From Caldilinea sp. CFX5 (GTDB lineage Bacteria > Chloroflexota > Anaerolineae > Caldilineales > Caldilineaceae): a DNA stretch of 64,000 bases. The notes below the pieces were generated by a model that saw only the letters and a program-made list of their open reading frames with translations, had not been told where the DNA came from and did not search any database. The stretch lies in the NCBI GenBank assembly GCA_021405325.1, contig QWII01000002.1, positions 148,169 to 212,168 of the forward strand, given 5' to 3'. Made by a program: the position numbers and the translations under genes. Shown here one piece after another: positions 18,401-26,437 of this stretch (position 1 is its first letter; each line of letters begins with the position of its first letter).

Positions 18401-19871
18401 CTTTGCCACTGCGCCGATGAACGGTGTGCAAGCGGCGAGCGCAACGCCTGCCTTCCAGGGTGAACTGCCCGGCCAGGCATTGGGCAGCGACATTCGCTAC
18501 TATGTGACCGCCACGCATGCTAACGGCTATGTCAGCCAAAGCCCGGTCGATGCGCCGCACAGCTTCTACCGCTACCGCGTCGATGACCGCATCAGTTTGC
18601 TCATCAACGACTTTGGCGGCAACCAACTGAAAAACCGGCTGGGAGGCGGCAGCGGTCTCTTCAATAACCCGACCAGCGGTGGTCAACTGCGTGCCTATCG
18701 CTTCCAGCAACAACTGCTGCTCGATTATAACGTGGCCGAGAGCGGGCAATTTGCCGGTTACTTCACCCAACTGCCCCAGCGTGATCTGCGGGGGTACACC
18801 ACCCTCAACCTCTTGGTGCGGGGCGAAGCGGGCGGCGAACAACTGCTGGTCGGTCTGCGCGATGCCAACGGCTACGAACCGCGCGTCAGCGTTGGCGACC
18901 TGCTTCCCGGCGGCATCACGACGGCATGGCAATGGGTGCAGCTTCCGCTCTCCTCCTTCAGCCCGACGTTGGATCGCAGCGCCATCACCACACTCAGTTT
19001 TAGCTTCTTCCAGAATTACGCCCCCACCAGCGGCCGGCTCTACATCCGCGAAATCCGCCTGACTGGGTTGGCGACGCCGACGGTGATCGACAGCTTTGAT
19101 GATGGCAATCTGGAAAGCAATGGGCAGGGTAACAGCTATTGGACCAGCGCCCCCGGCAGCCAACTGACGCCGACCATTGTACCCGGTGACGCCACCAAGG
19201 GCAGCGGCAGCGCCCTCCGGCTCGACTACACCATCGGCGCCGGCGGCTATGCGATCTGGCATAGCAACCTCAACGGCGTCAGCTTGCCGGCAGATGCCAT
19301 TCTCACCGCCTGGGTGAAGGGGGGCGCGCAAAGTGTTCAGCCGCGCTTCTACCTGACCGATGGCGCCAAACGGGCCGGCGTCGCCGTGGCCGACTATGTC
19401 ACCCTGCGCGACGCCTGGCAACTGGTGCAGATTCCCGTGAGCGCGTTTGCCGCACAGGGGGTGAACCTTGCGAACCTGACCGGTTTTGAAGTGGTCTTTG
19501 AATACAGCACCGGCAGCGGCGTCTTTTGGGTGGATAACATCCGCTTGGGTGGACAGGGCGCGCCCCAAGCCGATCTGCGCCGCTTGTATCTGCGCAACAG
19601 TGACAGTGAACCGTTGGCGCTGCACTTGCCGAATGGTGGAAGCTGGCAGATTAGCAGCGATGCGCCCTGGCTGGCCGCCACCCGCACCGGCGCCGGCCCG
19701 GAGAGCCTGACCATCCAGAGTTTGAATTGGGATCTGGCGCCTGGCGCCTATAGCGGCACATTACAGATCCAAAACGCCGCGGGTCAACGCGAAGATGTCG
19801 TGGTGGTGCTAACCGTCACCGAACCGGGGGCGCCGGCCACCCGTCTCTATTTGCCGATGGTGACGCGGTAA
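15495..19871 (+). CDS. Giant secreted protein with TSP3 calcium repeats and LYLP C-terminus (paralog 2)
   Basis: 1458 residues from ATG 15495 (AAGGA 5 nt upstream; a TTG at 15477 is an alternative). A signal peptide (IVHFLLLLVLLLLLS, ending at AQA) is followed by a lectin-like beta domain and then thrombospondin type 3 Ca-binding repeats (DSDGDGVVNSLDLDSDNDG and similar, ~245-400). The ~1000-residue region shared with paralog 1 starts at GLESGPLPGDPSAFIGS and holds CBM11-like modules and a BACON-like domain. The C-terminus is TRLYLPMVTR. It differs from paralog 1 mainly in the N-terminal third, so the two probably present the same C-terminal machinery on different heads. No catalytic residues were recognised. 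Confidence 0.85.
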   Translation: MQYRHQPITKIVHFLLLLVLLLLLSPNWQPVAQAHRLAATAADTLDDDKDGIPNGVECLGFSGRMPVAVVNGSFEAPDIDTTFTLTSKRWGAFPIVAVAYKASLVEGWSTTAKDSEIEIWQSSFNGVPAHAGQQFAEINANETAALYQDLTTTPGSTMFWSFAHRGRTGVDTISLAVGPRGGPYTKMGEFSTDAKAWSVYRGEYVVPAGQTQTRFLYQAVKTASGNNTIGNFLDDIQFYTIAPCTLDSDGDGVVNSLDLDSDNDGILDIVEAGLQDGDGDGRVDSAADLGKAGSVPDSDGDGLPNFLDLDSDGDGIPDVVEAQPSTTYIAPTGAFTDTGVDKAFDAGFKPVDSDNDGTPDYLDADSDNDNYPDTVEAKVKLTGSDKDKDGLDDGIDGEAGRWGPVQGQVRDTLSSYPNSGKETFWRNLKANPETGVGGGKDGGLESGPLPGDPSAFIGSIGSTANDATAAAADEATSAWHKARLLTNIALKLDDLMPSAGPNGTTPKPAVPVDVLAITTSPDAKAVDFVDNNGKIHAVVLGILSMDRPYMHDYGVCNRFKGYEFEQIAPIAMTVPPDNEGWFWRAHSNKGDTIREDALLFHIFVNEAEKTFHIDSRWTQDDYGKSFPFAYDYVFTMQVWSNNLISSQQLLQALLMRLNTFEEGAWQVVYHNESAPAEPTLFVQQARYSADTIYLDLQSVATAAQPVRIYGSWRSHLDRQNLQPFELQMTAESGKTVVPLNFPGVLDATIYVASNGFTDKVYSGGGLWFKVARNNSERTTLTLGDCRPLTEIDPVDLVLAGCAAAKSDAATQSDEVGLGRTLNPNGRPVDVSPYRALRFWARGDNTPVRVLLESAGITDGDHYQATFTPDGSWRQYIIPLTQFQQRGFGKTVAWTGADVKAVVWVNAEGNGRPLDLALDQVSFTNHGLLQANALPPSSNDTAPRTVQVNVADGAAVSSMTLHYSVDGGRTFATAPMNGVQAASATPAFQGELPGQALGSDIRYYVTATHANGYVSQSPVDAPHSFYRYRVDDRISLLINDFGGNQLKNRLGGGSGLFNNPTSGGQLRAYRFQQQLLLDYNVAESGQFAGYFTQLPQRDLRGYTTLNLLVRGEAGGEQLLVGLRDANGYEPRVSVGDLLPGGITTAWQWVQLPLSSFSPTLDRSAITTLSFSFFQNYAPTSGRLYIREIRLTGLATPTVIDSFDDGNLESNGQGNSYWTSAPGSQLTPTIVPGDATKGSGSALRLDYTIGAGGYAIWHSNLNGVSLPADAILTAWVKGGAQSVQPRFYLTDGAKRAGVAVADYVTLRDAWQLVQIPVSAFAAQGVNLANLTGFEVVFEYSTGSGVFWVDNIRLGGQGAPQADLRRLYLRNSDSEPLALHLPNGGSWQISSDAPWLAATRTGAGPESLTIQSLNWDLAPGAYSGTLQIQNAAGQREDVVVVLTVTEPGAPATRLYLPMVTR

Positions 19872-19905
19872 AGGTTATCACCGTTCCGGTCAAGTACCCG
19901 AATTC

Positions 19906-20125
19906 CGTCCCGTAGGGACGCTTAAGTTGAGGGTTCATCAATAAAAAGGGGCGCCGCTCTGCGCGAGTCCGTGACTCGCAACGGGCTGGGCGAGTCACGG
20001 ACTCGCCCAGAGCGGTGTGGGAAACCTCACCCTGCTGTCGTCGCAAGCGAGTCACGGACTCGCCCGGAGCGGTGTGTGGAGATGTATTTTTACGAATCCT
20101 AAACTCAGGCGTCCCTACGGGACGT
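19906..20125. repeat. Composite palindromic element
   Basis: Outer inverted arms begin at 19906 (CGTCCCGTAGGGACG) and end at 20125; they extend to ~27 bp with a few mismatches. Inside lie three smaller palindromes: 19963-19979 (GCGAGTC-CGT-GACTCGC), 19988-20008 (GGGCGAGTC-ACG-GACTCGCCC) and 20047-20063. The gap 19872-20132 contains no gene. This is a MITE-like or REP-like mosaic; no clear target duplication was found, and it may serve as a bidirectional barrier between convergent genes. Confidence 0.8.
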
Positions 20126-20132
20126 ACGCGTG

Positions 20133-21209
20133 TTACGCGACCAACTGTTCCCACAAAAAATCATAAGCGCGCCGACCGCTGATGCGGTGGCGGCCTTCAA
20201 ATTCATCTAATTCCACGGACTGTTTGGCGTTGCCGCCCAAAATCTCACAAATTTCTTGCGTTCGCTGTACACTGGCGCGCACGGTTGCAATGGGGAAGAT
20301 CGGGTCGCGCACACCGGCTTCAACCAGCATCGGACGCGGCATGATCAGCCCCACAAGATCGGTCATCTCCCCAATGTTCAGCAGCCCCGGCACAAAGTTA
20401 CAGGTGCAATGATTCATGGCGAGAATGCTGTCGCGGAAGCTGCTAAAGTAACCGCTGACCACGCAAGCCTTGACCCGCGGGTCGAGCGCCGTGTGAAAGA
20501 AGGTCGCCATGCCGCCGCCGGAAATGCCCATGACGCCCAACCGACTGGTGTCCGCCTCCGGCACGGTGGTCAGATAATCGACCAGGCGCAGCCCGTCGCG
20601 CACGCGCATCCCCACCAGTGACTTGCCCAACATAAAGGCGTAGGTGGCGGCGTTGTGACAGGTGGAAGGAATCGGTTGTCCCAATTCGCGGTTGAGATAG
20701 CCGTAGTCGGTCTGCCGTTCACCAAAGCCGGCAATCTCCGGCGCCGCCACTAAAAAGCCCCGGCGACAGAGAGCGATGCCAAAGTCTTTGTGGTAGCCAT
20801 CTTCGGTGAAGCGTTCCTCGCCATCCTCCCAGAGACCAACAATGTCGCTGACGCCATAACCATGACCAGCATAGGCAATCACGACCGGCAGCGGCCCGGT
20901 GGCGCCTTTCGGAATGAGCAGATAGACCGGCATGCGCGCCTGCGCCGCCGTGGAGATGACCACCTTGCGCCGCACAAAGTCACCCCGATCCACCTCTTCG
21001 ACCAGATGGGGCGCGGGATCAACGGGCGGGCTATCCAGAAAACCGAGCGTTTCGGCTAAGGCGGTGCGACATGCCTGTTGCCATGCTTCCGCCCCGTTTT
21101 GCGTGGTCGCCGTAAAGGCATAGCGGGCGGCGCTTTGGGCGGCCGTTTGTAACTCTAAGGTTGGCTGTAAGGCGGGGATTTGCTGTGCTGTCAAACGAAT
21201 GGTACTCAT
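20133..21209 (-). CDS. Alpha/beta hydrolase, acetylxylan-esterase/cephalosporin-C-deacetylase-like
   Basis: 358 residues from ATG 21207-21209 (a GTG lies one codon earlier). The nucleophile elbow is GISGGG (roughly 240), the acid is expected in AGVRDPIFP and the His in FEGRHRISG near the C-terminus, giving a complete Ser-Asp-His triad in the usual order. An ~90-residue N-terminal cap precedes the hydrolase core (VVIAYAGHGYG supplies the oxyanion-hole side). No signal peptide is seen, so it is likely cytosolic and removes acetyl or similar esters from imported sugars. The gene is alone on its strand, between palindromic elements on both sides. Confidence 0.78.
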   Translation of the reverse strand: MSTIRLTAQQIPALQPTLELQTAAQSAARYAFTATTQNGAEAWQQACRTALAETLGFLDSPPVDPAPHLVEEVDRGDFVRRKVVISTAAQARMPVYLLIPKGATGPLPVVIAYAGHGYGVSDIVGLWEDGEERFTEDGYHKDFGIALCRRGFLVAAPEIAGFGERQTDYGYLNRELGQPIPSTCHNAATYAFMLGKSLVGMRVRDGLRLVDYLTTVPEADTSRLGVMGISGGGMATFFHTALDPRVKACVVSGYFSSFRDSILAMNHCTCNFVPGLLNIGEMTDLVGLIMPRPMLVEAGVRDPIFPIATVRASVQRTQEICEILGGNAKQSVELDEFEGRHRISGRRAYDFLWEQLVA

Positions 21210-21248
21210 CACGTCTGCTTTCTTTTGTAGGGGCGCACCCTTGCGAAG

Positions 21249-21397
21249 ACACTACAGCGGATGAAGGCGGTAACGGATGGATCTGCCATCGGCGATGCTT
21301 CCGAAGAACGGGGAAGCATTCTGCCTGATGCCCGTGCCGTTTGTGGGTTTTGTTCGGCAACCACGCCATCCGTTGCCGCCTTCATCCGCTGTAGTGT
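21249..21397. mobile_element. 149-bp MITE-like element with 32-bp inverted ends
   Basis: Arms 21249-21280 and 21366-21397 are inverted copies with 31 of 32 positions identical (start ACACTACAGCGGATGAAGGC). The 85-bp interior has no ORF. No adjacent target duplication is visible, so mobility is inferred only from the long ends. It fills the gap between the esterase and peptidase T. Confidence 0.75.
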
Positions 21398-21436
21398 TGG
21401 TTTGCGCCATTCGGCGTTTAATTCGTTATCACTTAA

Positions 21437-22681
21437 TCACCGCTTCGCCCACTCCTGCACCAAATTGACGCAAACCGCCGTCGCCTGGGCCATGTCTTGC
21501 ACGCTGACCCACTCCATGGGGCCGTGGATGTTCTGCATCCCGGTGAAGAGATTGGGGGTGGGGACGCCCATTTCGGTCAGTTGCGAGCCGTCGGTGCCGC
21601 CGCGGGTCGTATCAAAGATCGGTTCGATACCGGCGGCGCGCATGGCGTTGACGGCCAGATCGACCGGGCGCATATCCTTCTCCAGCCAGTAACGCATGTT
21701 GCGGTATTGGGGCGTGATGGTACACTCGATCTGGGCGCGTGGTTCGGTGGCCGCCACCGCGTTGCAGACTGTGCGCACGAGTTCGCCGTGACTCGCCAAC
21801 CCGGCCAGTTCAAAGTCGCGCAGGATGAATTGCAAGGTAGCGGCGCTGGCATCACCCTCTAATTTATAGACATGGATAAAACCGTCGCGCCCGCTGGTGG
21901 TGGCCGGGGTGCGTTTGTCCTGGGGCAGAAGGTCGATGATCTTGGCCGCCAGATGCAAGGCGTTGACCATGACACCGGTGGCATAACCGGGGTGGATCGA
22001 GACGCCGGTCACTTTAACCACCGCCTTGTCTGCCGAAAAGGTTTCGTAGGCCAGCTTGCCCACTTCGCCGCCATCGAGCGTATAGGCAAAGTCGGCGCGC
22101 AACGCCTTCAAGTCAATTTTGCGGATGCCGGCGCCGATCTCCTCGTCCGGGGTGAAACAGACCCGAATCTCGCCATGCGGAATCGACGGGTTCGCCAGCA
22201 GATGGGCCGCCATTGTCATAATGATGACTACCCCGGCCTTGTCGTCAGCGCCCAGAATGGTGTCGCCGCTGGCAGTGATGAGGGTATCGCCCAGCTTTTT
22301 CCCCAGGTAGGGGCTGACCGCCGGTGACAAACTGAGCGTCGGGTCATCGGGGAAGGTGATGGGGGCGCCGTCATAGTTACGGTGGACACGCGGCTTGACC
22401 TGTGTGCCGCCAAAGTGATGCACCGTATCGACATGGGCCAGGAAGGCGATGGTCGGCACAGCGTGGCTGACTGTCGCCGGAATGGTCGCCATGACAAAGC
22501 CGGTGTCGGTCAGCTTGACATCACTGGCGCCCAGGCTGCGTAATTCTTCCGCCAGCAGCCGTTGCAGATCGAGTTGTTGTGGGGTGCTGGGGACAGTGGT
22601 GGATCGTTCGTCGCTGACCGTGTCCACCTGGACATAGCGGATCAAGCGGCTTTCGAGATCAGAGAACCATTGTGTATTCAT
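21437..22681 (-). CDS. pepT: Peptidase T (tripeptide aminopeptidase)
   Basis: 414 residues, the usual length for PepT, an M20-family di-zinc aminopeptidase that releases the N-terminal residue of tripeptides in the cytosol. Visible ligands are His83 and Asp85 (AHVDT), the bridging Asp in GADDKAG, the catalytic/ligand Glu pair in TPDEEIG, Asp in LDGG, and His in the C-terminal NIHGPMEW. The GGTDGSQL motif of the family is intact. The start ATG is at 22679-22681. The gene is monocistronic and divergent from the helicase gene across a gap with two palindromic elements. Confidence 0.93.
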   Translation of the reverse strand: MNTQWFSDLESRLIRYVQVDTVSDERSTTVPSTPQQLDLQRLLAEELRSLGASDVKLTDTGFVMATIPATVSHAVPTIAFLAHVDTVHHFGGTQVKPRVHRNYDGAPITFPDDPTLSLSPAVSPYLGKKLGDTLITASGDTILGADDKAGVVIIMTMAAHLLANPSIPHGEIRVCFTPDEEIGAGIRKIDLKALRADFAYTLDGGEVGKLAYETFSADKAVVKVTGVSIHPGYATGVMVNALHLAAKIIDLLPQDKRTPATTSGRDGFIHVYKLEGDASAATLQFILRDFELAGLASHGELVRTVCNAVAATEPRAQIECTITPQYRNMRYWLEKDMRPVDLAVNAMRAAGIEPIFDTTRGGTDGSQLTEMGVPTPNLFTGMQNIHGPMEWVSVQDMAQATAVCVNLVQEWAKR

Positions 22682-22731
22682 CGGTTGTGACAGCGCTCCT
22701 TTACGCCAACAGTTGGTCTCTATTCAAGAAG

Positions 22732-22785
22732 ATCAAAGATTACGCAGATTCATTTTCTCATTTGGTAATCTGCGTAATCTTTGAT
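22732..22785. repeat. 19-bp perfect inverted repeat
   Basis: Arms 22732-22750 and 22767-22785 are perfect inverted copies (ATCAAAGATTACGCAGATT) with a 16-nt spacer, in the divergent gap between peptidase T and the helicase. It is probably a dispersed palindromic repeat; it could affect the leader of either gene. Confidence 0.8.
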
Positions 22786-22805
22786 GGGTGAGTCAGTACA
22801 ACATT

Positions 22806-22814
22806 TGTTATAAT
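22806..22814 (+). promoter_or_regulatory. Candidate extended -10 for the helicase gene
   Basis: TGTTATAAT fits the extended -10 consensus TGnTATAAT exactly, and no good -35 is needed for such promoters. It lies upstream of the transposon-like element, which would then form part of the mRNA leader. Confidence 0.45.
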
Positions 22815-22865
22815 GATGCCTTTATTGTACCGGATCAACCGGTCTTTTCTGAAGTTGTTAATAGA

Positions 22866-22950
22866 TAGGAGTTACGCAGTTGACGGGCGCTACCAGAGAC
22901 CTGTCAGGTTTGCGAAACCTGACAGGTCTTGTCCAACTGCGTAACTCCTA
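22866..22950. mobile_element. 85-bp miniature element with 17-bp TIRs and 5-bp target duplication
   Basis: The ends TAGGAGTTACGCAGTTG (22866-22882) and its exact inverse are flanked by ATAGA at 22861-22865 and 22951-22955. The interior is a perfect 15-bp hairpin (22897-22911 with 22915-22929, loop GCG). It contains no gene. It lies only 16 nt before the helicase start codon, so its hairpin sits in the ribosome-loading region. Confidence 0.85.
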
Positions 22951-22966
22951 ATAGAATCAGGTGCGT

Positions 22967-24937
22967 ATGAACCCAGGAGATGCCGTCTGCCAATCCCACT
23001 TTCGCCGATTGGCGGCGTTGCTGGCCAGCGAGGTCAAAGCGGAAAATGAACAATTGCAGCAGCAGGTGCAACGGCTGGCGCCGGCAGCGGCCGAAGCGAC
23101 CGGCAACAGCCTGATCGGCCTGACCATCCGTGACGAGGTGGCGGGGCTGGGCGGGCGGGTGTTGGTGACGCTGGGTAAGCGCAACCAGCAACTGGACCTG
23201 CCCTGGACGCGCTTGCGGGTCGGCGCGCCGGTGCAATTGTCCGAAGAAAACGGGAACGCGACGCAAGGTTGGCGCGGGGTGGTGAGCCAGTTGCGCCGGG
23301 AAAGCATTCAGGTGGCGTTGCAACAGTGGCCGGAAGCGCAGAGCGACCGCCCCACCTTCCGCCTCGACCTGGCCGGCGATGAAATTGCCCATCAACGGGA
23401 AGCGGCGGCGCTGGCGGCGGCAGAAGGGGCCAAGGGAAATCGCCTGGCGGCGTTGCGGGCGGTTTTGTTGGGGGAAGCGCCGGCGCGCTTTCAGCCGGTC
23501 ACGGCCCTGTCAGCGACGGCGGCTGATCTCAATCCGTCACAGCAGGCGGCGATTGCCCATGCCCTGGCCGCCGACGATGTGGCGATTATTCATGGCCCGC
23601 CCGGCACCGGCAAAACGACCGCGGTGGCCGAGTTGATTCGCCAGGCAGTACAGGGGGGCGAAAAGGTCTTGGCTTGTGCGCCCAGCAACCTGGCGGTGGA
23701 TAATATTTTTGAACGCTTGCTGGCGCTGCCCGAACTGGCGACCGGGGGGGCCGTTGTGCGCATTGGTCATCCGGCGCGTGTCTTGCCGGCGCTGCGTGAC
23801 CAGACGCTCGATCTGCTGGTGGAAAATCACCCCGACATGAAGCTGGTGCGCAAGTTGACCAAAGAAGCGCACGCCTTGCGCGCCAGTGCCGGCAAATTTA
23901 CGCGCGCCAAACCGGAACCAGGCGCCCGTCAGGAGCTACGCGCTGAAGCCAAAGCCATGTTGGCGGATGCGCGTCGTCTGGAAGAACAACTAGTGGAACG
24001 CATCTTTAGCGCCGCACGTGTGGTCTGCGCCACTTTGACCGGGCTGGATGAGCGCCTGTTGGGCCACTACCACTTTGACCGCTGTGTGATCGACGAGGCC
24101 GCCCAAAGCACCGAGCCGGGTTGCTGGATTCCCCTACGCTATAGCCGACGGCTGGTGCTGGCCGGCGACCACTGCCAGTTGCCGCCGACGATTCTGTCAC
24201 AGGAAGCCGCCGCCGGTGGTTTGGGCGTCAGTTTGATGGAACGCTTGCTCCAACAAGCCGACAACGCAACAGCCCTGGCCCGTCAACTGGATGTGCAATA
24301 CCGGATGCATCAACAGATTATGCGCTTTTCGTCGCAGAGCTTCTATGGGGGGATGCTGGTAGCCCACCCCACTGTCGCCAACCACTTATTGTGCGATCTG
24401 CCGGGCGTGACGGAAAGTGACCTGACCGCCACACCGGTTGCCTTTATCGACACTGCCGGCGCCGACTACAACGAAGCGTTGGAACCGGACGGCGAAAGCC
24501 GTTTTAATGAAGGGGAGGCGCAGGTGGTGCAGCGCAAGGTGGCGCAACTCTGTGAAGCCGGATTGGCGCCGACCCAAATTTCCATCATTTCACCCTACAG
24601 CGCCCAAGTGCGCCTCCTGCGCGACCGGTTGAAAGCGCAGGTTGACCAGGGCTTGGAAATCGGCAGCATCGACGGCTTCCAGGGGCGCGAAAATGAAGCC
24701 GTGATCATCGCCCTGGTGCGCAGCAACGATGAAGGAGAGATCGGCTTTCTGGCCGACACCCGGCGTATGAACGTGGCCCTGACCCGCGCCCGTCGTAAAT
24801 TGATCGTTATCGGTGACAGCGCTACCATTGCCGGCCATCCCTTCTATGCCGACCTGCTGGCCTATTTTGACCGCATCAAGGCATACCATACGGTGTGGGA
24901 GGATCAGATGATTCAGGTGTGGCCTCGACCTGAATAG
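22967..24937 (+). CDS. SF1B DNA/RNA helicase (UPF1/IGHMBP2-like)
   Basis: About 656 residues. It has a short N-terminal coiled coil, a beta-barrel-like region (~45-110), then a superfamily 1B motor: Walker A GPPGTGKTT near 200-208, motif Ia CAPSNLAVDN, Walker B VIDEAAQ, motif III LAGDHCQLPPT, motif IV QYRMH, motif V GFQGRENEAVI and motif VI VALTRARRKL. The acidic-box-plus-QLPPT pattern is typical of the UPF1-like group (5'-3' helicases on DNA or RNA). Start: ATG 22967, or GTG 22961 two codons earlier; AGGTG overlaps this region. The leader carries a miniature transposon-like hairpin, which may lower expression. Confidence 0.9.
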   Translation: MNPGDAVCQSHFRRLAALLASEVKAENEQLQQQVQRLAPAAAEATGNSLIGLTIRDEVAGLGGRVLVTLGKRNQQLDLPWTRLRVGAPVQLSEENGNATQGWRGVVSQLRRESIQVALQQWPEAQSDRPTFRLDLAGDEIAHQREAAALAAAEGAKGNRLAALRAVLLGEAPARFQPVTALSATAADLNPSQQAAIAHALAADDVAIIHGPPGTGKTTAVAELIRQAVQGGEKVLACAPSNLAVDNIFERLLALPELATGGAVVRIGHPARVLPALRDQTLDLLVENHPDMKLVRKLTKEAHALRASAGKFTRAKPEPGARQELRAEAKAMLADARRLEEQLVERIFSAARVVCATLTGLDERLLGHYHFDRCVIDEAAQSTEPGCWIPLRYSRRLVLAGDHCQLPPTILSQEAAAGGLGVSLMERLLQQADNATALARQLDVQYRMHQQIMRFSSQSFYGGMLVAHPTVANHLLCDLPGVTESDLTATPVAFIDTAGADYNEALEPDGESRFNEGEAQVVQRKVAQLCEAGLAPTQISIISPYSAQVRLLRDRLKAQVDQGLEIGSIDGFQGRENEAVIIALVRSNDEGEIGFLADTRRMNVALTRARRKLIVIGDSATIAGHPFYADLLAYFDRIKAYHTVWEDQMIQVWPRPE

Positions 24938-24954
24938 AGACCGCTGGCTTCACT

Positions 24955-24983
24955 TTGGCATTCAGTGAAAGAGGTGGTATACT
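24955..24983 (+). promoter_or_regulatory. Sigma70-type promoter of the LRR gene
   Basis: TTGGCA (24955-24960) and TATACT (24978-24983) are separated by 17 nt, giving five of six consensus bases in each box. The start codon follows 57 nt later. Confidence 0.7.
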
Positions 24984-25039
24984 GGTAATACAAATTACAA
25001 TTATACTCTCTTCCCAAACACATCTGCGTAAAGGATGCT

Positions 25040-26368
25040 ATGCGCGCGCTCTTCCTGTTGGCGATCACGTTGTTCGTTGGCGCACTCTTTGGCCAAGCGG
25101 GCTATGCTCAGCCGGCGCAAGCCACGGCGGTCGCCGCGTTTGATTGTGCTACGGTTAGTGAAATTCCCCGTGATGAATGCAAAGCGTTAGCGGCCCTCTA
25201 CACGAGCGGCAATGGCGTCAACTGGCGCAACCAGACCGGCTGGCTGGCGACAACGACCCCGTGCCAATGGGCCGGCGTCCGCTGTGAAGTTGGTCATGTG
25301 GTCGAATTGCGCCTGCCCAACAACAATCTCGCCGGCGCCGTCCCGACCAACTTTGGCTACTTGCCCTGGTTGCGCGTTCTGGATCTGAATGATAATGCCA
25401 TTACCAGCTTGCCGGCCAAAGTCGGTGATCTGGCGCAGTTGCAGGCGCTGGCGCTACGGGGCAACCAGCTCATCACCATCACCGCCAAAATCGGGAAGTT
25501 AAGCCAACTTGTCGAACTGGATCTGAGCGGGAACGGGTTGACCGCCTTTCCCGGCGAGGCGAGCAATCTGCTCAATTTGGTCAAGCTGCATCTCAACCAC
25601 AATGCGCTGCCCAAATTGCCGGCGGAAATCGGCAACTTGATCAAGTTGCAGGAGCTAAACCTGAGCGCCAACCAGTTGAACGCCATCCCCGGCGAAGTAG
25701 GAACGCTGACCAAGTTGTTGGCGCTGCGGCTGGATTACAACCGCCTGACCACCCTCCCCGCCGAGATCAGCCACCTGCACAAGCTACAGGTCTTGACCCT
25801 TCACAATAACGCCTTGACCGCGCTGCCCCTGGAAGTCGCCAAACTCAATGACCTGCGCTTCTTCACCCTCTCCCATAACCCTGGCCTCACCGGCGCTTTG
25901 CCCGACGGCTGGCGCGACATGACCCAGTTGACCACCTTCTGGTTTGACAACACCAACCTCTGCGAACCGCAAACACCCCCTTTTCAGAAGTGGTTGCAAG
26001 CGATTCCGGATCTCAAGCGCTCCGGTTTGGTCTGTCGCTATACCTATACGGCTGCGTTTACCGTGGTGACGCCCGGTGACCTCTTTACCCTGTTGGGGAC
26101 AAACTTCAGCGCCGCCAGACCCTTGCCGCTACTGGTGAATGGGGTGAATGTCGGCTTGATCCAAACCGACAGCGCAGGAAATTTTGCTGTTGTCTTGGAC
26201 ACCCGCAATCTGCCCGCCGGCGCCCATGTTGCTCTGATGACCGATGACAGCGCTGATGCCTTGCTGGTGATCCAGCCCGGCGCCCAACCCGGCGCTCCCG
26301 TGATCACGTTGCCGGCGAATGCGCTATGGGTGGCGAAACTTTATCTGCCGACGGCGCAGCAGCCGTAA
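25040..26368 (+). CDS. Secreted leucine-rich-repeat protein
   Basis: 442 residues: signal peptide (RALFLLAITLFVGALFG, ending near AQA), a plant-like LRR cap with two cysteines (WAGVRCEVGHVVELRLPNNN), then about nine LRRs of ~23 residues (LxxLxLxxNxLxxLPxxxxxL). A second Cys pair (NLCEPQ, GLVCRY) closes the solenoid. A small beta domain follows, and the C-terminal segment LWVAKLYLPTAQQP carries an LYLP motif like that ending the two giant secreted proteins. It is likely extracellular and binds protein or glycan. A good promoter precedes it and a palindrome ends it. Function beyond recognition is unknown. Confidence 0.87.
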   Translation: MRALFLLAITLFVGALFGQAGYAQPAQATAVAAFDCATVSEIPRDECKALAALYTSGNGVNWRNQTGWLATTTPCQWAGVRCEVGHVVELRLPNNNLAGAVPTNFGYLPWLRVLDLNDNAITSLPAKVGDLAQLQALALRGNQLITITAKIGKLSQLVELDLSGNGLTAFPGEASNLLNLVKLHLNHNALPKLPAEIGNLIKLQELNLSANQLNAIPGEVGTLTKLLALRLDYNRLTTLPAEISHLHKLQVLTLHNNALTALPLEVAKLNDLRFFTLSHNPGLTGALPDGWRDMTQLTTFWFDNTNLCEPQTPPFQKWLQAIPDLKRSGLVCRYTYTAAFTVVTPGDLFTLLGTNFSAARPLPLLVNGVNVGLIQTDSAGNFAVVLDTRNLPAGAHVALMTDDSADALLVIQPGAQPGAPVITLPANALWVAKLYLPTAQQP

Positions 26369-26377
26369 GCAACAGGG

Positions 26378-26437
26378 ATTGGGTGATTCGGTGATTGATC
26401 TGGGCCTGCTGAACGCACAATCACCGAATCACCCAAT
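26378..26437. repeat. 19-bp inverted repeat between convergent genes
   Basis: Arms 26378-26396 and 26419-26437 are perfect inverted copies of ATTGGGTGATTCGGTGATT with a 22-nt spacer. It starts 10 nt after the LRR gene stop, and its right arm overlaps the last codons of the CHAT gene, so it encodes part of that C-terminus. It may act as a bidirectional terminator. Similar GGGTGATTC arms occur at 46394-46458. Confidence 0.8.

Noticed and set aside
17670..19625. 651-codon minus frame opposite the second giant secreted gene
   Set aside because: Antisense shadow created by high GC and strong wobble bias; the plus frame has signal peptide, domains and a paralog.
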